NCBI GenBank assembly: GCA_961205875.1
Contig: OY540818.1
Span: 12,188,761-12,252,760, forward strand
Source: Sialis fuliginosa
Taxonomy: Eukaryota; Arthropoda; Insecta; Megaloptera; Sialidae
Direction: 5' to 3'
Length of the DNA: 64,000 bases
Shown: positions 20,903 through 34,010 of the stretch, piece by piece
Numbering within the stretch: the first letter of the stretch is position 1
How the letters are laid out: each line of letters opens with the position of its first letter
Position numbers and translations under genes: made by a program
The notes under the pieces: generated by a model
Seen by the model: the letters and a program-made list of their open reading frames with translations, nothing else
Told to the model about the DNA's origin: nothing
Database searches by the model: none

Positions 20903-23150
20903 GCATTTTTTACCAACTAAAAAAAATTAGGGGGTGGGGCATTATATTGTGATCTAATATTAGAAAAGGGAGTTTTCAAATTTGTGATAAAGTATTATAA
21001 TGGGGTCGAAAATAACAAATAATGACTTATAGACAATTCCGAAGGTAGCAATTAAAAAATATTTTAGTTAGTTTAGTATTTAAAATTACCTGCCAGTGTT
21101 GGCCATATTATCTCTACCTATATTCAATATAAATTTAAACTTCAGGAGAAGATGAACAATATAATCTTCAATAATGCGGTATTGTGTTGAGAAAAACTTT
21201 CGTAACGGGCATTGTAACTTAACAAAAAGATACAAAACCTCTTTTGTTTAAATAAGTATTCTAATGTATTTAAAAATACCCAGGGTTCTTTTTGAGCCAG
21301 AACATTGTTCCGGGAGCCCAACTTTAAATTTAAATTTATAATTCAATCTATCTAATAAAAGCATAGAAAAGAACAATATAATTAATTTAGTAAAAGTAAT
21401 TTAATTATGACTGCAGTGAACCCTTTGTTTAATTGGCGTTTAAATTATTATAACAGCAAAAAATAAACAATAATAAAAACATTTAAACGAAACATTGTTT
21501 GCTCGTTTACATATTAATAAAATATCAGACAGAATAAATAAGACAGACAACATGAATTAATTTAATATAATTAATTATAGCTTTGGTAGAAAAGCTGCTT
21601 AGCTAAGGATAATTAACTTTTCGCGTTTGTTTGAAATAGGCTTTAAAAATTATAATTACAACTTAATGTAACCACAGATTTTTACGAAATGTACTGAAAC
21701 AAAAACCGTGCAACTTTATAGAAATTTACTTCCCTTGTTTTCCCTTTATTAAAAACATTTACTAAGAAATATAATTGTATTTCTGTACGGTTCCTTCTTT
21801 TAGAATAGTGAATACATGTATATTATGTTCTTTCCTTAATTAAATAATTAAAATATAGCTTCCTATACAAGATGAAATTACACTTTTAATTAATGAAGTA
21901 AATAAAAAAAATACCTATACATTTTACCTAACTGTGGTACTCAAAATTACCAATTTTCTTTGAAATTTTTAATTATCTTAAGAAACATATCTAATATTTG
22001 ATCACTTATTGATTATTTGTTGGACTTTTAAAATATTTGATATAATTATTGATAGTTTCTCAAAAAACAACCCCTTAAATTCTCTGTATATATATTATTA
22101 TCATAATACGTGGTATATTGTTCAAAATTAATGACAACTTAATAAATATTTAAATTTGAGTACACATAAAATACCAAAGGCATATTACATAATGCAAATG
22201 TACAAAATATTAACAAAAGCACTAACGGAATAATTAAAATACATTCATTTCAAATATTCATGAAAATATAATAACTGTTGTAACTTATAATAAACATTTG
22301 AAGGGAAATTTCTAAAAGTTTGGAAATTAATTACTAACGCATAACAGCCTTTATTAATTGCAAGAGTTTGACAGAAAGGACGACCGAAATGTGTTTGAGG
22401 AAATACGTCAGGACCAGTTTTATGATTGAGAATCGTTTAAGCTATGTATAACTAAAAAATATATACCGTAATAATTAAGCAAGGTTATTAATTTCTTATA
22501 AATATAGAAGTTTATTAAAAGAAGGTTATAATTATTTTTTTTATATTTGATTAAGTTTATGGTCCTAGTAACTCTTTTCAATATCTTTGTCGATTTTATT
22601 TCATAATTATTAATTAGAAGTTAAACTTCTTTTTTATCAAGAGTGTCAAAATGGCATGTTTATATACTCTTTGAATTGTTAACTTTTTGAGGTTTTATAT
22701 AACTTACAGCACAAAAAACTTTTCTATATTATTTTGTAATCATCTGACATATCCAGATATGAATACATTCTACGAGAAACAATATTATTTTTCCTTGTCT
22801 AAAATTATTTTTAATTAATTTATTTGTCTTGAATAAATATTTTTAAATAAAATTGTATAAAAATTAAATGGTTAACCAATGGCAGGCAGTTCATCTGAAT
22901 TCTTTATCGGTGTTTGTAAAAATTGTTCGATAAATAATAATAATTTAGTACAAGGAAGCACTCTTCATTTACTTATTGTTAGCAGATGTTTTTTTAGTTT
23001 TTTATACTTTTTATTTAAATTTCTGAATCATCAATAATGTCTATTATTAAATGAGGATCAAAATCAAAAAAATGAAATGTTGACAATTCCTTCTCTGACC
23101 AATTTAGCAAGGTCCTCGACATTTGTCAAACAAATTTAAATTTATGTAAA
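20903..23150. other. AT-rich sequence with no recognisable feature
   Basis: No frame, repeat terminus or motif cluster can be supported. The phrase CCAGGGTTCTTTTTGAGCCA...GTTCCGGGAGCCC near 21282 may be an old repeat fragment. Confidence 0.5.
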
Positions 23151-23151
23151 T

Positions 23152-23385
23152 TCACTGTAATATTGACCCAACTAAAACAAATCTATCTGAATTTAGTACA
23201 AACAATATTCCAAATTGCCATTCATAGATAGAGAATATTTGTTTTTGTATACCCAGTGTTACCAATTCAGTAAAATCATCAGCAGTGAAATTTTGTTTTC
23301 TCGGAATATAAATATTCTCTGAACCAAATAAAAGGTCATTAGACATTTCATAGAAACTCCCACATTTTAAATTGTTTTTTAACAT
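23152..23385 (-). pseudogene. 77-codon frame with protein-like composition, unidentified
   Basis: On the minus strand an ATG opens 77 codons whose product is less skewed than other frames here (FTADDFTELVTLGIQKQ, then IYEWQFGILFVLNSDRF). I recognise no family. It could be a fragment of a mobile-element protein, an isolated exon, or chance. A GTGAAT donor-like site overlaps its end. No flanking exon or element ends were found. Confidence 0.15.
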
Positions 23386-23389
23386 TTAT

Positions 23390-24800
23390 AAAAAAATGTA
23401 GTAGGTATGTATTTTGTTATCAGAATATTTGAAATATTTAAAAACATGAAATTTAATTCCGTAAAAAAATTATAATTTTAATATAATTCCAATCACATGA
23501 TTTGAACGAAAATTTTCCCAGACTTGCGTTGCATTTTTCTTTACTACTTACTCTCAATGAAACGATGTTACATGTTCTATGATGGGAGATCATAGAGAAT
23601 ACGTTTAATGCAAATCAGTTCAGTACTTTCTGAGATCAGCATTAACAAAAAATGTTTTTCTTTCTTATATTAAGTTAGATTTACAAATCGCGATAGCTCT
23701 TAGGAAAGACCAAAGTGTACATATATACAATCGTTTTACGTAAAGAAATAAAAAATATATATGGAAACTTTTTGCATACCTATTTAATTATTTTCAAATT
23801 CCTAAACTAAACTCAAATACAGATATAAACGATAAAAATAAATAAAATAATCAGCATTTTAAGTGGAACTTCAACCATATTCAAATATCAAACGTAATTT
23901 TCTACAAAATCAAAAAAGTTTTTTGTAGTGAATTCAATATGAAAAAATATATACCTTTTAACATTTGTAAATATCTCCAATTACAGTTAAATGAGATTTA
24001 AAATTATATAGACACAGGCAGCGGTGTTCACGAAATTCAAAGAAGTTCCTCTGGCATTCATGTAACAGCTTACCTTTAAATTTCGTTTCAGGACATTAAA
24101 ACTGGAATGAAATTCCGCAGAAGCGCTTGTATTTAAACACTTTCATAAACTCTACAAATGTATGTACATTTCTACATATATGTACTTATGTATGTACTAT
24201 ATTGTACATATATGCACTCAGGGCAGGTGTGAAAAAATTATAGGGCAAAATTTACTCAACCATCTTTAAAGTTTCACTGCAAACCTTGGAAAATAATTGA
24301 CTTTCAACCATTAAATAAAAAACCAGTTTTGAAAATTAAATTAATTGATAAATTAAAAAAATATATACGTCATTTTAATACTTTATTTGTGGGGTTAAAA
24401 TGAGATAACTTTTTTCTCAAAATATTATAGAACTTTAGTGCTATCAAAAAGTAGAACTGACCATGCTAATATATGTAAAATGAAGCCTTTAAAAATATTA
24501 ATATTGTAAGGCTGTCAGCCCCAGAGAAATACACGAACAAATTTAAAAAACCAAGTGCAGCCAAAATATAAAGCAAAAATGAACAAAAAAACAATTTTAC
24601 AGATAAGAAAAATTCTTATATTAAAGGTAAAAATTATAATAGCTTAGGAGCGAAAGTCGTTCAAAACTATAAAACCAAATCGTATTTTTTTTAATGTTCA
24701 ACCGACCCCTCCCCTCCCTTTTAGTCTTGATGTCAGTTTTTACACATAAAGTTCTTCTACCTCATTTTGGTACCCCCTAGACCTTGCCCCCCCCCCCCTT
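23390..24800. other. AT-rich sequence with no recognisable gene
   Basis: There is a TACATATATGTAC-type palindromic simple sequence at 24160-24215. CAGGGCAGGTGTG at 24219 may be an isolated element end. No frame with a domain is present. Confidence 0.45.
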
Positions 24801-24817
24801 CCTATCTACGCCACTGC
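24720..24817 (-). mobile_element. Isolated hAT-like end (CAGTGGCGTAGATAGG on the minus strand)
   Basis: Reading inward from 24817 on the minus strand gives CAGTGGCGTAGATAGGAAGG, then a G12 run, then AGGTCTAGGGGGTACC. CAGTGGCGTA with adjacent G-rich sequence is typical of insect hAT-type MITEs. I could not find a matching left end or target duplication. Confidence 0.45.
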
Positions 24818-25479
24818 TCATGTCTCACAACTAATCTTCTTTCATTCTTACTCCAACCCTGCAAAAACATAAACCTACTACGTAATAGTACGTATACGAT
24901 ACATACATAAACTTTCATATATGCATCTGATTTTATTTTGTACATGTATGTATTTCACGTAGCATATAATGGAGTCTGTTTTTTTTTATACAAACCTCCT
25001 TCTTTCTTGTTATATTTCACACTTGTTACAATATCAGCAGTTGTAATACACATTTAAAACTAGATTTCAAAAGAAAGAATCTATTGATTGAAAAGTATTG
25101 AATGTAAAAATATCCTTCTGTACTTATTATATACATATATTCTACAAGTGTTCGTATATATAAAGATGTATTATATTCTCTTATTTGTGAATGAGATTGC
25201 ATGGGTAGGTATTTGGAACGTTTTTCTTTACATTACGTAATAAAATACAATTTAAAAAATCTTTTGATGTAGAACTACGAATACAACGAAATATATCACA
25301 CTTTGAAAGCTTATATCTCCTGAGCTAATAATTGTAGAGAAATAAATGAAACACCGTTTATATAGTCCTGTTTATAATAAAACTCTCAAATAAAGTAGCA
25401 TAAAAAACTTTAACTAATTTTCATAGGATTTAGTACATAATAATTATTTTTTTGTGATGGTCGGTTCTCGCTTTTTGAT

Positions 25480-25507
25480 TTCTCTACCTCCCTACAAATC
25501 GGCCCTG
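25480..25507 (-). mobile_element. Isolated hAT-like end (CAGGGCCGATTTGTAGGGAGG)
   Basis: The plus strand ends CCTCCCTACAAATCGGCCCTG at 25507. It resembles the CAGGCCCGGATTTA terminus of the intact element at 7402. No partner end was found upstream. Confidence 0.4.
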
Positions 25508-25509
25508 TA

Positions 25510-27100
25510 GATTGGGTAGTGTATAGAGGCCTTTACATACATGTATTAGTAAAAAAAACAAAAATGAAGAGGCGTCGATAAGGCAATAAACAATCCCAAT
25601 AGCGAGAAGAATGATATTACATTTAACTATTCGATTTTTCACTAAATTCAGTTTTAATACTATTATTATTAGAATAAACCAATTTAAATCGAATTTTTTA
25701 AACAATTTAGACAATCCCTTCTCAAAGAGGAGTTTAATGTAATTATTAAAATATTTGGTTAGGGTAAAATCTTTAAGACAGATTATTATAGAATTTTTTA
25801 TTTTTATAATCTGTTTGAATTTAATAACTTATCTTTAGTTTGAGGGATATTAATAAATATATGGATCAATGTATTAAAAATGTACTGAATTTATTGAATC
25901 TTCGTTCGTTAATTAAAACAATTCGTATCGATTCTCTCATATTTATAACCGATAATTGCAAATCCATTAGATACCAGTTTGCTCTATATACACAGACGGT
26001 TATATTACAAAACAAATCCAACATTACAATGCAAACAGTGAAGTTTTGATAGTATTATATATTAAATGGTAAGGGTTGTGTTTTCATTGACGTCTGTGTG
26101 AGTTTATGTACTTCGTTAGTTTAATTATCACCATTGTTTCTAGAACTTTGCATATATTATATCTACGAGTATATTTACTGCAAGCGAAAAGCTGTTGGAC
26201 TGTTTATTATAAATTATTTTAATAGGTATACTGTTTTGTATCAACTTGATTTTTATTTACTATATCGCTTTTTGAACTTATAAAAATATTATTTACACTA
26301 TACACACAATTTTCATTTCGTGCCCTCATTTTCATTCAAAATACAAACCGTACATTTTTTATTAGTTAAAAATAGACTGTATAAAAGTTTTACCATTTTA
26401 CCACAAATTTGGGCCCCCTGAGTTATAAAAAACGTCACTCAATATTCCAAAGCTCTGCCTCTTGAGCTACAACTCAAATGTCAAGCTTATTTCAGGATTT
26501 TTTTTCGTAACAAAATAAAATACATATAATCTTTTCAATATTTTTTTATGTTTTTATTTGCATCTTATATCAAACAAACAATTTTTTTTTTGTAAATTTT
26601 ATTTTACTTTATGTTTTTTGGGATCAAAGTGGACACCTCGAAAAAAAAAGGTGGGGGAAAGGTAGAAAGCACATCTCCACTTGTAGTGAATTGAAACAAA
26701 AAAAAATCAAATATATTTTCATTTTATAGACTTGTTGCTACCGTATTATCGATAATCAGACATTTATATTAATAAAAAACAAAATGTAAAAAAAAATTGC
26801 AAAAACCGTCATTTTTTTCATATAAGAATTATTAATAAAAAGTAAATAATTTTAAATAATACGATAGCTATTAGTGTGTAGAACAACGTGTTGAAATTAT
26901 AGTCCGATCGGTTGACCAGAAATTCGTTTCTGCTTCCCACCGACCGAAGAAAAGTAGTTTCGAGGAGAACGCGTTTAAAGATTTATGTTTAGCTTTGATC
27001 CGTTTTATGTGGATATGGGACTTAATTAATTAGTCCAATCAAATCACTTGCATTTCTCATAAAATATGTAGAATATACATAGATATATAAATAATAATAG
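25510..27100. other. AT-rich sequence with one possible regulatory patch
   Basis: 26895-27000 is somewhat GC-richer (CCGATCGGTTGACCAG, CCCACCGACCGAAGAAAAG, GAGGAGAACGCG). The frames at 25484-25714 and 25840-26049 show only low-complexity composition. Confidence 0.4.
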
Positions 27101-27106
27101 TAAAAT

Positions 27107-27473
27107 TTAAATGGCGTATTTAAAAAGCAACCGTTCGAGAACCCCTGGCTGGTATAATCTTTTGTAAGTATAATTCAGCAGTACACAAGTAGAGGAATGC
27201 TGTAATCTGTTCCGATTGTAGCAGAGTCGAGAGCTAGCACCGTAATTCCAGAATTTGCTGGAAAATATCGTCTTTTGTACAGATCGACTATTGTGTCCGC
27301 GGAAGGATATTAAGTGTAGGATCATCAAGGCTTTGCTTGCAACCAGCTGCTGCCTTTTTTGTATGGAAAGTGTTTCCTTTCTCTGCTCGAGTGTGGCTCA
27401 AACTGACAACTCGTTTCTCCCACTTCAGTTCAACCTAGATTCTATTCTTTTACTCTGTTCGAGATACACTTAA
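27107..27473. other. GC-richer block with two opposing frames, unidentified
   Basis: A minus frame of 73 codons (27107-27328) and a plus frame of 72 codons (27255-27473) overlap in a block with more balanced composition than its surroundings. The minus product ends RLYQPGVLERLLFKYAI. Neither shows a domain, splice context or Kozak context strong enough to call a gene. It could be an exon-derived or transposon-derived relic, or a regulatory block. Confidence 0.2.
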
Positions 27474-27744
27474 CCCAATAAACCTAATTTGTAACTAATC
27501 TGTTAAGTCTCCCCCCCCCTTTCCGTTAATTAGGTTAGCTTGTTTGGAAATTATTCTATTTTTGTAGCCCCTAAGTTTGTATTTTATAAATATATATGTT
27601 GTTCTCTTTAATTTTTTTTACTTTTTTATACAAACATAAAAATATGTACTGTATAATAAAGAATAGTGATCATGAAAAAATTCGAACTCGAGATTTCAAC
27701 GGAATTACACGTTTTGAGGGTCCCTGAATCACATACGATTATTA

Positions 27745-28020
27745 TCTCAATGACGTCTGTGTGTGTGTGTGTCTGTGAACGCTCTACAGCCAAAACGGTG
27801 AGACTTACAGATATGAAATTTTAAACTTAAGGTTCTTGTATATTCTAGATGTTTACCTCCTATTTTTAAAAACCATCACTAAACCGGAAACGGATGTTTA
27901 CTGATTTTTGAATTTTTCGAATTATTTTTGAAACAGTGCGCAGTAGAAAAAAATGTTTTAGATTAAAGTTATAGAAAATGCTCTTGTCTATAATTTATGA
28001 AAATAGCATTTATTCTTACA
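27745..28020 (+). repeat. Interspersed repeat with a (GT)n head, diverged relative of 58390-58590
   Basis: GACGTCTGTGTGTGTGTGTG is followed by CTCTACAGCCAAAACGGTGA and later CGAATTATTTTTGAAACAGT, GCGCAGTAGAAAAAAATGTT, AGAAAATGCTCTTG. The later part aligns with ATGAATTTTTTAAACGATGT, GTATTAGAAAAAATGTTAAG, AAGAATATTCTCGT at 58511-58574. Confidence 0.5.
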
Positions 28021-28024
28021 ACTG

Positions 28025-29200
28025 TCAATTAAATAGATGTATAGAAATATGTAATTTCTTCTATCATGATGTATAAAAAAGTATTGTGCCGACCAGGGCA
28101 GTTTATTTAATTTTCTCTCGAGTTTATTTAAGATATAAATGATTTGTATAGTTTTTTTGGGTATCTACATGTACCTATTATACGCATGCTTATTTCACTA
28201 CTAAAAATTTTATGAAAATACATAATTAATAATAAATAATGTAACAAAAATGTTTTTGATTGAAGTACAAGTTCAGTATTTAACACGTTAAAATACTGTA
28301 CATGCAATAAATACAACTGCACTCTTCATTAAATATGAGAGAGAAGTTGAGAAGAATATTAAACAATGAACTGCACCCTAAAATTATAAACTTCCGTGTG
28401 TATTTACCCGCCTACACCATCTCGTAATTATGCCGCTGCACTGCAGTCAAGTTTGTAATATCATCATTTTTATGAACGGAAGCAGTATCTTAAATCTTCG
28501 TCGTTTAGATTGTGTATTGTTTTGATTTAATAACAAGCAACATGATCTCATTGTAAGTTTTAATAAACAAAGACATTTAAATTTTACCAAGAAAATTTAA
28601 TAACTGTACCTGTTACCTCTGACCTTTCAAGAAATGAAGATAATTCTTAAGTTTAAAAGTTGAGATAAAAGATTTGAATATTTTAATTTATAATAATATG
28701 AAAAGTGTTTTAATCTTTTAATGTCATTTTACGAAATTTCAAATAAATTTTTATTTTACAAGATTACGGTTATAATTATAATGAAAAGTAAAATTATGTC
28801 AAACACGATTCTAGCGTCGCGTACTAGTGTCTCGTACCGTATAGTTTTTCAATTTATTCGATTATGCTATTTTAATCTAATTTTAGCAAAATTAAGAACC
28901 ACCTGTGTATTTAATAGTTTGTCTTTTAGAAAACAGACAAGGGACAAAATATATTTTTTTATTTTTTACATATTTAAATAATATTCTTCTAATTGTCAGG
29001 TTTTATTTTATACCACACTCGCCAAAAACTCAGAATTTTATTTTTATAAGTCAGGTCTGTTTCAAGACCATCAATAAAAATTGAACCAATTTTAAGTTCT
29101 TAAAAAATTGTAATACAGGCTTCAAATCTACTCTGAATTTATAAAAAAAGTCATTTATTAAATTCTTATTCAAGATTTTAAAAGGTCCTTACTTCATATA
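28025..29200. other. AT-rich sequence, no gene recognised
   Basis: 28380-28460 has a GC-richer patch with CTCGTAATTATGCCGCTGCACTGCAGTCAAG, which could be a regulatory fragment. The frame at 28721-28981 (+) is low-complexity. Confidence 0.4.
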
Positions 29201-29458
29201 AGGTAGTGGCATCAGTATTGGCAAGGATTATTATTATTGGTTTTACCTTTGCCATTACTAGAGAAAAAACATGAACAAAATAAAAGGCTCTAATTTAAAA
29301 AACAAACAATATTTGCAGACTTTAGTAATTAAATAGTTTAAAAATAGTTACTTGTTTTATTAGTAACATGAGTTAATGAGAATTACAAAAAAGAATCCCG
29401 TCAATCACATAAACAGTAAACCTTGCTTTTATAGCGGCCATAATTGGTGCCAGTACCT
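29201..29458 (+). mobile_element. AGGTACTGGCACCAGT family, internally deleted copy
   Basis: TA|AGGTAGTGGCATCAGTATTGG begins the copy. After a short AT-rich spacer it rejoins the family at GCCATTACTAGAGAAAAAAC and runs through GTAACATGAGTTAATGAGAA and CCTTGCTTTTATAGCGGCCA to GGTGCCAGTACCT|TA. Most of the left half is missing. Confidence 0.85.
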
Positions 29459-29619
29459 TATTTGTTTAGTTGTTTTTTCATACCAAAATGTTATATTTAT
29501 TTATTATAACATACAATTCTATCACATAGTTTGCAGTGTTGACAAAATTAAAAGAACCAAAAACAAAATAAAACTTTACACAAGATCGAAATTTAAATAG
29601 CTCGTGTAGAGAAGTATGT

Positions 29620-29706
29620 AGTAATGAGAATTATAAAAAAGAAGCCCGTCAATCACAAAAACAGTAGACCTTGCTCTTAAAGCGGCCATAACTGGTGCCA
29701 GTACCT
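29620..29706 (+). mobile_element. AGGTACTGGCACCAGT family, right-end fragment
   Basis: AATGAGAATTATAAAAAAGA, GCCCGTCAATCACAAAAACA and GGCCATAACTGGTGCCAGTACCT|TA match the family's last 87 bp. It lies 161 bp after the end of the 29201 copy, in the same orientation, suggesting a local duplication or a second insertion. Confidence 0.85.
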
Positions 29707-29709
29707 TAT

Positions 29710-31620
29710 TCCTATTATTATTTCGATACATATGTATATCAGTAGTAAATATACTAAATTTTGTATCAAGAAAACGGCAAAAACATTAAAATAACACTTC
29801 CTACATTCCCACGTAGCAACAGAAAAAAACTGCATGTAAAAAAACGAAGAAAAAAACGTATTTCTTGCAATGAAAGCACATTACTCATCCCTTTCGTAAT
29901 AACGACAGGAGGACGAAAAGTTTTTTTTTCTTTAAATATATTCTACTACCGTGTTGGATATTTCTCCCGGCAGAATTGATTTTGAAACACAATTTTGTTA
30001 CTAACTCCATGTTTTCCACGTTCCAGAATTGGGGTTTTCATATTTAATCTTTTCCGAAGACATTTTATGTGCTTTTAAATTTATACTAGCCGCTGTTCTT
30101 GATGGCCGTAATTTTATAATTCATAAATGAATGTAGACGGAATACGTCAAATATTTTTAGCCAGTGTTGTCAATAAAATGTATTATTCTACATTATTAAA
30201 TATACATAACAATGACTATTTACTAAATTTGGTAGTATTTAATGTCCTTAAACTTTTTTTTAAATTATGTTTTGAAGCTAAGTTAAGCCTGTTAATTTTC
30301 AATTTTTTAGTAATTTTACTTTTTTCAATTTTTAATCAACAGTACCAGATCCGAGATCAAAAAAATTAATTAACATTTTTAAAAAGTCACAAGAAATGAT
30401 GTCACTAGAAATTACCAAAAAATTGATGGAAATTAAATTGAGTTTAAAATTGAACTTGCAATTGAAAAGTGTATAGTAAATGCAATTTTCAGACTTTACG
30501 AAAATAATTCATATTTCCTATAGAAGATGTTACTTTTTGATCTGGACTAAAGTATAGGTTTAATAATTATTTTAACATTGACCATACATATGAGATGCTT
30601 TGAAAAATCCCATTGGCTTTTTGGGGCCAAATAAATTATGTAAACCACAAATAAATTGTTGAATCTCGTGATAGAATTCTGGAAAAAAACATTTGTTTTT
30701 TTACAAATTCTTTTTCTAATTTTTTTAAATGTTGATCACTATTCAACAGATGCTAGAGAGTAATTATTATAAATATATATATTTTTTAATCTGCCAAATA
30801 CAGTTATAATGTTGTTTAAAAACTACAAGCACAGTTCGATCAAATCTTAACGTATTATATTTTAGCAAAATAACAATTTTTTGTAGAGGATGAAACAGAT
30901 TATAAAATAGTAATAATAAAAATTAGAAATTTTTATTTTTTTACTACGCATTGTTATTTTTTTGTATACGTATATCTACAATAATCTACATATTCTAAAT
31001 AACATAAAAATGAAAACCAGCTTATCAGAATTATATTGATTCAATTAATTATTAGATTAGAAACAACATTTACTAAATTAAAATACGCCAGCCTGTTTTA
31101 TTTAAATAAGATTATAAGTATTTAGTTATTGCATAAATTATAATAGAACAAATACGTTTGTTTAAATGTTTTCATTACTTCTGATAAGAACTTCGTGCAA
31201 AAGTAAAACACATGTCGAGTTTGCTCTTGTGTTTAAAACACAAGTTTAGTGGAAGCAACTATAAGTAATACTAAATAATTCAGAACACTCTATGTTAAAC
31301 GTGTTAACTCCTCTCACATTATAGGAGGGAGGGGTATTTACGAAGGGGCTTATCTCTTACTTAATCCCCGATAATACCACCATATTTGTACCATTCAGAA
31401 GCTAAACAAAATAAAATTAAATATGTTAGTAGATATTTAAAATTTCATGTGCAAAGAATTTATAAAAATATTTCATTGAATTATTGGATTTGATCCGTGC
31501 TAGATATATTTTGTCAACGTTTCGTTACACATTGTACATCTTCATAAAATAATGTTATGAAAACATCATTAGACATCTTAACAAATGTATAGAATTTAAG
31601 AGAATCAAAATTATTATTGG
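29710..31620. other. AT-rich sequence, no gene recognised
   Basis: Frames at 29761-29979 and 30127-30369 (+) are K/N/F/L-rich with no domain. No repeat termini were found. Confidence 0.45.
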
Positions 31621-31621
31621 A

Positions 31622-31935
31622 AACTTCGTTCGCGTGAAATTTAGGTTAGGTAGAAGCTATCAGAAAAGGAGAAAATCCACTTAACATAAAACCCATGAAG
31701 AAGAAAAAGAAGGTTAGGTAAAACAGATTTCTGTTATGATAGTCTATACAACAGGCTGCGCGTACAAATGTAGCACACTATTTTTTATATAATAAGGTAG
31801 CCTATATCCTTTCACATGATGCTAACTATCTTTCTACCAAATTTCATAAATATCGATTCAGGGGTTTTGCTGTGAATATGTAACAAACAGACAGAGAGAC
31901 AGATACACTTTCGCATTTATAATATTAGTAGGGAT
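31622..31935 (+). repeat. Insect interspersed repeat (CTTCGTTCGCGTG head, ATAATATTAGTAGGGA tail)
   Basis: The head ACTTCGTTCGCGTGAAATTTA and the tail CCAAATTTCATAAATATCGATTCAGG, then AACAAACAGACAGAGAGACAGA, CTTTCGCATTTATAATATTAGTAGGGA, match a pattern I know as very common in Lepidoptera and found in other insects. It is probably a retrotransposon-derived or Helitron-like non-autonomous repeat; the class is not proven here. The first part is repeated inverted at 48290-48441. Confidence 0.65.
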
Positions 31936-32389
31936 TATATCATTTTAAATAATGCAATTTCTTTTCAATGCCTTTTACAAATTGAATTGAAAGGTATAAA
32001 AAAAAGGAAAAAATGCAACTTTTTTTATAATTTTTATACGGGTGCGAGAGATGAAAATATTCTTCAAAACGTTTATTTAATATCAATTAAAAATTATTTT
32101 TTTGAATATGAAATGGCACAGTGAACAAAGTTTACAAAAAAATGTTTGCATGTTTTTGCTCACTTTATAATGCTGCAGAAATTTAATTAAATTTCAATTT
32201 ACAAAAAAAAAAAAATAATGGAAAATCATATTTAACATAAAACATATTTCCCTCTTTATTCTAGACCTATTTTCATCCCTTAATTATTGTAATCGATTTT
32301 CTCGTTTGTCTGTTTTGTGTAATTACTCTATCTGTCCTACGAACAGTATTGTGCAAGGTATTATGCATTTATAATTACATCTCATTGTG

Positions 32390-32480
32390 TTGAATTGACT
32401 CACGTGAAGTGAGAAGTAAAGCACCGCTTTAATGAACCACGCCCCGCCATTGGTCGGTTTCGAAACAAGAATTTCCAATC
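32390..32480. promoter_or_regulatory. Candidate regulatory patch: E-box, GC box, CCAAT
   Basis: GACTCACGTGAAGTGAG (palindromic TCACGTGA E-box at 32399-32406), CCACGCCCC at 32437-32445 and ATTGG (inverted CCAAT) at 32449-32453 cluster within about 60 bp of GC-richer sequence. Promoter or enhancer role is inferred; no start site is defined. Confidence 0.25.
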
Positions 32481-32683
32481 TAGTTAGCACAGTACAATTT
32501 TCTGACTTTGTTTGTATTCAGATTTAATTTAATTGCTTTCAAGCTTTAATTAAAATGTATAATCATTTAGTTTTGAGAGATTGTTTTGGTGTTTTCAATT
32601 TTTATTTTTTGTAAGCCACTTAGTTTCAGGATAAAACTAGTGTATTTTGTTTTTCTCAATATATTTATTGAAATATTAATGTC

Positions 32684-32962
32684 CGGTGTTATAGAGGAGC
32701 TAGTAAATTTGCTAGTTAAGAAACACTCTCAAATGAGGTATTAATTTTGTACTAGTATCTGTGGATCAGCTATGGAATTTAGAGTAGTAATATTTCAACT
32801 TATTGTAACACAGTTGGCGACTTACAAAATAATTTTCATAATATTACCACCGAAAATTGCCAAACATTTCATGAAACTAAAGAAAACTGTCAGATACATT
32901 TGAAACCTCATTTGAAATTGCTTGCAAGCTAGCAAATTTTGCTAGCTCGTTAATAATACCGA
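32684..32962. mobile_element. Fold-back element with palindrome-bearing ends
   Basis: The left arm CCGGTGTTATAGAGGAGCTAG...CAAATGAGGT is mirrored by a right arm whose complement reads TTCGGTATTATTAACGAGCTAG...CAAATGAGGT, about 55 bp each. Each arm also contains its own near-palindrome AGCTAGYAAATTTGCTAGYT. No frame is present and the target duplication is unclear. A solo arm is at 33955. Confidence 0.75.
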
Positions 32963-33954
32963 ACATATTGATATTTTTAAATCGATATGTTTTTAATTCT
33001 ATTAAAATTTCCATAAAAACGTAACTTTTATTAATTTATGGAACAAGATTTTTATCTTAAATATAACAAAAAAATTGAAACGAAAGCTGTTACAGTTAAA
33101 AAGAAAATAGTAAAATATGTAATTTGCTTAAGTTTTTTATGCTTTCTCTTTAAGGGTTGAGGGATGGAAGATTAAAATTATTATTAAATATAATTATAAA
33201 ATATAATTAATCAATACTACTACTATAGGTTTTGTTTTTAAGATTTTTGAGTTTATAAGTAGATCGTTTTATAGTTTAAACTTTTTGTCTGTCTGTTTTT
33301 TATTACAACTTGACTTGAAAACCAATCAACCGCTTTTGACGGGACTTTCATTGATCGGAAACCTAAGACTCGAGAATTAGTTTAGGCTATATGGGAATTG
33401 AATTAAGACAGGCCCGTATAAGGAGAAATTTATAATTGATATTTTCTAACAAAAACTAGAAAAATGAAAGTTGTAATGTAGGTGTAATTAAACTAACAGT
33501 TTTATTGAACTATTAAGGTTAAACACGTACTAAGAAACTGTATTTTTAGTATTCAATAAGAAACTTTGTTTTTTTAATACAACCCATGTTCTTACCGTTA
33601 TAGATATGATCTACCAAACTTACTATATCGTTACCAATTTCACATACTTGGCTTCAAATATGTACTACGTCATCTTAAGACTTAATCGATAACAACTCTA
33701 CTACGACACCGCCAAAATACGCACGTATGAAAGATCGTGTCTTCATAACATATCCTATATCATTTATGAATTTACAATAAACCACAGTATCAAAAGTAAC
33801 ATACCGAACACGCAAGCACATATACAATCATTATGTTAGTGTGAGATATATGTACATAGTACATGTGTGAATGTGTGTGTGTACGTGCAGAGTCGGGTAA
33901 AATACAACGTTAAAAAAGCTTTAACTTTAAATTTGCTAAACTTTCGAGACTCTT

Positions 33955-34010
33955 GTCCGGTATTATAAAGGAGCTAGTAAATTTGCTAGTTAGCAAGCAC
34001 CTCATTTTTC
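33955..34010 (+). mobile_element. Solo arm of the AGCTAGTAAATTTGCTAG fold-back element
   Basis: GTCCGGTATTATAAAGGAGC, then TAGTAAATTTGCTAGTTAGC, then AAGCACCTCATTT, matches the left arm of the 32684 element. No opposite arm follows. Confidence 0.7.

Noticed and set aside
24219..24817. Complete hAT element between CAGGGCAGGTGTG and CTACGCCACTG
   Set aside because: The two ends match only weakly and the flanking 8-mers (TATGCACT, CTCATGTC) differ.
31641..31720. Telomeric TTAGG repeat
   Set aside because: Only isolated GGTTAGGT words, no tandem array; they lie within a common interspersed repeat.
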